Below, piece after piece: positions 61,391 through 64,000 of a DNA stretch of 64,000 nucleotides (positions are counted from its first letter, which is position 1; each line of letters opens with the position of its first letter). The position numbers and the translations under genes are program-made. Below the pieces are notes generated by a model. It was not told where the DNA came from. It worked only from the letters and a program-made list of their open reading frames with translations, and did no database searches. Where the stretch lies: contig JAWQUS010000017.1 of NCBI GenBank assembly GCA_036365455.1, positions 9,176,001 to 9,240,000 of the forward strand, read 5' to 3'. This DNA comes from Macrosoma leucophasiata (Eukaryota > Arthropoda > Insecta > Lepidoptera > Hedylidae).

Positions 61391-62050
61391 GGTTACCTCT
61401 AAAACTTCATAAACATTCATGTATTCATAGTAAATGTTCTGGTAAAGTAGCCATCGCTTTATTCGAATTACTGACTGTTAGGTACTATCTGTACTGTACT
61501 AACTTTATATAATATAACTCAAAAATGCACCAAGAAAATGAAATAAACGAGAGACTCACGCCTCTTTCAAGGTTCCCGCCAAAACTCAAAAACAAAACCT
61601 CAAAAAAACCCTTTTGACTTTTGACAACTTTTTTTTTATTATTATTATTATGGCATCGCTATTAAGCATATTGCCAGTGTCAAGTAAAACGATATTTCGT
61701 ATTTATTTAAGCAGCGTAAAAGTAAGTACAATACAGTCATCAAGTATAATATGTAAGTATCAAGTTTATAAGTTAACAAGTATAATATGTCAGTCAAGTG
61801 ATTATACAGTCAAGTTATTCGAGTAAAGCGATGGCTACTTTACCAGAACATTTACAATGAAGTTTTGGAGGCAACCTGAAAAGTCGTGTTTTTGCACTGT
61901 CATTCTATTTCACTATACACGGGCACTGTAATAAACCTATTTCAAACAAAATGCCACCAAACTTTATTCAATATAACTTATAAATACACCAAGAAAATGA
62001 AATAAAATAAGAGCACCATACGCCTCTTTCAAGGTTCCCGCCAAAACTCT
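61390..62050. mobile_element. Family B copies, nested or rearranged
   Basis: 61390-61475 is an inverted piece (GTAAATGTTCTGGTAAAGTAGCCATCGC). 61500-61590 is a plus tail piece ending GGTTCCCGCCAAAACTC. 61645-62050 is a nearly full plus copy from ATGGCATCGCTATTAAGCAT to AAGGTTCCCGCCAAAACTC. Confidence 0.6.
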
Positions 62051-62196
62051 TATAACAACTTGTTTTTTGATAATTATTGACAATGTTCAGAAAAGCTAAG
62101 ATCTTATAAAACTTCGTTATCTTGTCAGCTCTGCGACTATTCTGCCAGTGACCGGATGAATAATATACTTAAATGTCCAGCTAAAATATATTGTTA

Positions 62197-62256
62197 GTAC
62201 GTGAAAATGATCTCAACTGCAAGGTGTCACCTCAGATCATTTTCACACGTACGTAC
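62197..62256. repeat. Imperfect fold-back inverted repeat
   Basis: AGTACGTGAAAATGATCT and AGATCATTTTCACACGTAC pair with a 2-nt bulge; the 20-nt loop itself contains AGGTG/CACCT. Confidence 0.75.
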
Positions 62257-62855
62257 TGGTCGTACTGTATTTTTATAAACAACATGTAACGGGTATATAT
62301 AATGCGTAACCTGTAACACTCCGAGTAGAAAATCGAGTTAAAATCTTAATACATGAACTGAAATTACATGTTTATTTATTTAATATTTTTTATTTAAGAA
62401 ATAAGTTGTCCTCAATTTGTACGAACAGTATGCACACCCTATGCATACTGATCCTTCCTCTACCTACGGCCACACATAAAACACGAACCTACTCACACAC
62501 GCACACTGTTGCAATGTGATGTAGCGTTACTTGCGTACCCTTATTTAACACTCGCTAGTAATAAGATTTATTTCAGGTATTTTATTTATTAATTATTAAT
62601 GACAATAAAAACGTCACACGTCTCAACAAGTTCTATTAAACTTTTTGAGACTTGCATTTTATTTTGAATAGATATTAGTCTCATTTTCGTTTCTATTTAC
62701 TTTTCAGCAAATGGGTGACCATAATTTCCTTAATTAAAATTATTTTTGGGACAAAATATTACCTCCATTAAAAATGCCTGAAATCGATTCGGTTATCGAT
62801 TCTGAACAAACTAGTTTCGGGTTGTACATTTAAACCTGTTACACGTTGTACATAT

Positions 62856-63130
62856 ATTTTTTTATGTAATGGACGCGGCAAACAAGCATGCAGTTTACAT
62901 TGATGTTAAGTGATGAATGCAGCCTATAGACACCCACACAAAGACGAAAGTCAAAATGCAGATGCGTTACCACTCCTGAGGCCTAAGGTGTTCTTCCTCT
63001 GTGCCGGAAATGACAGGGCCGTACATTACCACCTGACCGGAACACGATAGTGCTCAACACTACCATTTAGCGGTAAGTATATTAGAAAATGCGGTGGTGC
63101 CCGCGAGCTCCATCACTAGAGCTCTACCAC
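62856..63130 (-). mobile_element. SINE-like family A, near full length
   Basis: T-run, ATGGACGCGGCAAACAAGCA, TGATGAATGCAGCCTATAGA, TGAGGCCTAAGGTGTTCTTC, CACCTGACCGGAACACGATA and GAGCTCCATCACTAGAGCTC-TACCAC, with a small deletion near 63100. Confidence 0.75.
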
Positions 63131-63530
63131 AAGTACAACGTACCTATCTACTAACAAAAGATTTACGAGTGACTACCATGGCGTTTCCGAGATAAAAATT
63201 GGTTAGGTTGTATGTAAAAACAGCGCGCAAGCCGAGCGAGCGAAGCGAGAAACGTAGTGGTTTTATTCTCTTTGGAAGCGAGCGTGACGCGGGAGCGCGC
63301 AGCGGCCGGCGAAGCGCCAGAGCCGAACTTTTATTTAATAAATACTAACTACTACTAATTTATTGTCGTATAAAAATTCATTACATACTGGCATTATTAA
63401 TTTACCGGTTACTGCCAGAATGGACTCAGCTTTCTATTAATAAATAATTACCTACCAGAATTTATTTTTTCATCTATTCGGCATTTTTTTCAAAGATCTT
63501 AATATCTTATTTTTTCTAAACAGCTCCATA
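63131..63530. other. Intergenic, no gene seen
   Basis: A GC-richer patch at 63220-63330 has GCGAGCGAAGCGAGAAACG-type runs. The rest is AT-rich. Confidence 0.4.
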
Positions 63531-64000
63531 TTTTTTTTTTTTTTTTTTTTTTTTTTGTATTATGGCATCGCTTTTACGCATATTGCCAGTGTCAAGTAAA
63601 ACGATATTTCGTATTTATTTAAGCAGCGTCAAAGTTATATAAAGTATAATATCAAGTATAATATGTAAGTATCAAGTATAATATGTCAGTCAAGTGAGTT
63701 ACAGTCAAGTTAAGTCGAGTAAAGCGATGGCTACTTTACCAGAACATTTACAATGAAGTTTTGGAGGCAACCTGAAAGGTCGTGTTTTCGCACTGTTATT
63801 CTATTTCACTATACACGGGCACTGTAATAAACCTATATCAAACAAAATGCTACCAACTTTATTCAATATAACTTAAAAATACACCAAGAAAATGAAATAA
63901 AATAAGAGCACCATACGCCTCTTTCAAGGTTCCCAAAACCTCGAGATTAAGTTAGACCTACTTTTGTTTAAGGTTTTGGCGGGAACCCTGAAAGAGGCGT
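63531..64000 (+). mobile_element. Family B, most complete copy, and the start of another terminus
   Basis: After a T-run (63531-63556): TATGGCATCGCTTTTACGCA, ACGATATTTCGTATTTATTT, GTCAAGTGAGTTACAGTCAA, TACTTTACCAGAACATTTAC, TATACACGGGCACTGTAATA, CCTCTTTCAAGGTTCCC (about 63934). At 63973-64000 the inverted terminus TTTTGGCGGGAACCCTGAAA begins, running off the window. Confidence 0.65.

Noticed and set aside
61040..61402. 120-codon frame as a host gene
   Set aside because: No recognised domain, no splice or start support, and repeats on both sides; left as unknown.

Overview
The window is insect nuclear DNA, most likely lepidopteran. Genes are split by short-consensus GT/AG introns, the background is AT-rich, and most of the sequence is transposable elements: SINE, Helitron-like, mariner, LINE, Ty3/gypsy and DIRS. 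Species assignment is inference. No prokaryotic or viral replicon features are present.

Three host genes can be reconstructed. (1) On the minus strand at 1956-2330 are the first two coding exons of the TFIIH p44 subunit (Ssl1/GTF2H2); the rest lies beyond the left edge. (2) On the minus strand at 13102-13948 is a complete four-exon Ubc9/lesswright gene, the SUMO E2 enzyme of 159 aa with Cys93 present. (3) On the plus strand at 28287-57662 is a 19-coding-exon gene encoding about 931 aa with a C2HC finger, an AT-hook and a chromodomain. It matches Chromator (Chro/Chriz) in length and architecture. Its exons total about 2.8 kb spread over 29.4 kb, because the introns have filled with transposons.

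Layout. 1-1.25 kb: inverted tandem array. 2-13 kb: p44 5' end, then MITEs, SINEs and GC-rich minisatellites. 13-14.1 kb: Ubc9. 14.6-16.5 kb: repeats, an LTR-like fragment and a MITE. 16.8-23.5 kb: a decayed DIRS-type tyrosine-recombinase retrotransposon with inverted terminal repeats. 24-28 kb: repeats and the Chromator upstream region. 28.3-57.7 kb: Chromator. Its introns hold a mariner split by a LINE (33.0-37.3 kb), a very young Ty3/gypsy element with LTRs I read as identical (44.9-49.9 kb), a second mariner (54.8-56.1 kb), and SINE, Helitron-like and MITE copies. 57.7-64 kb: 3' flank, a jockey-type LINE relic and more repeats.

The most interesting observations are these. The Ty3/gypsy element has only 27 nt between its 5' LTR and the gag ATG, with no TGG-type tRNA primer site; instead an 11-nt complement to its own LTR suggests self-priming. 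About ten near-perfect fold-back inverted repeats occur, two of which appear to be de novo insertions when compared with sister repeat copies in the window. A partial duplicate of the penultimate Chromator exon keeps splice signals and phase. A mariner/LINE nest can be resolved to the base.
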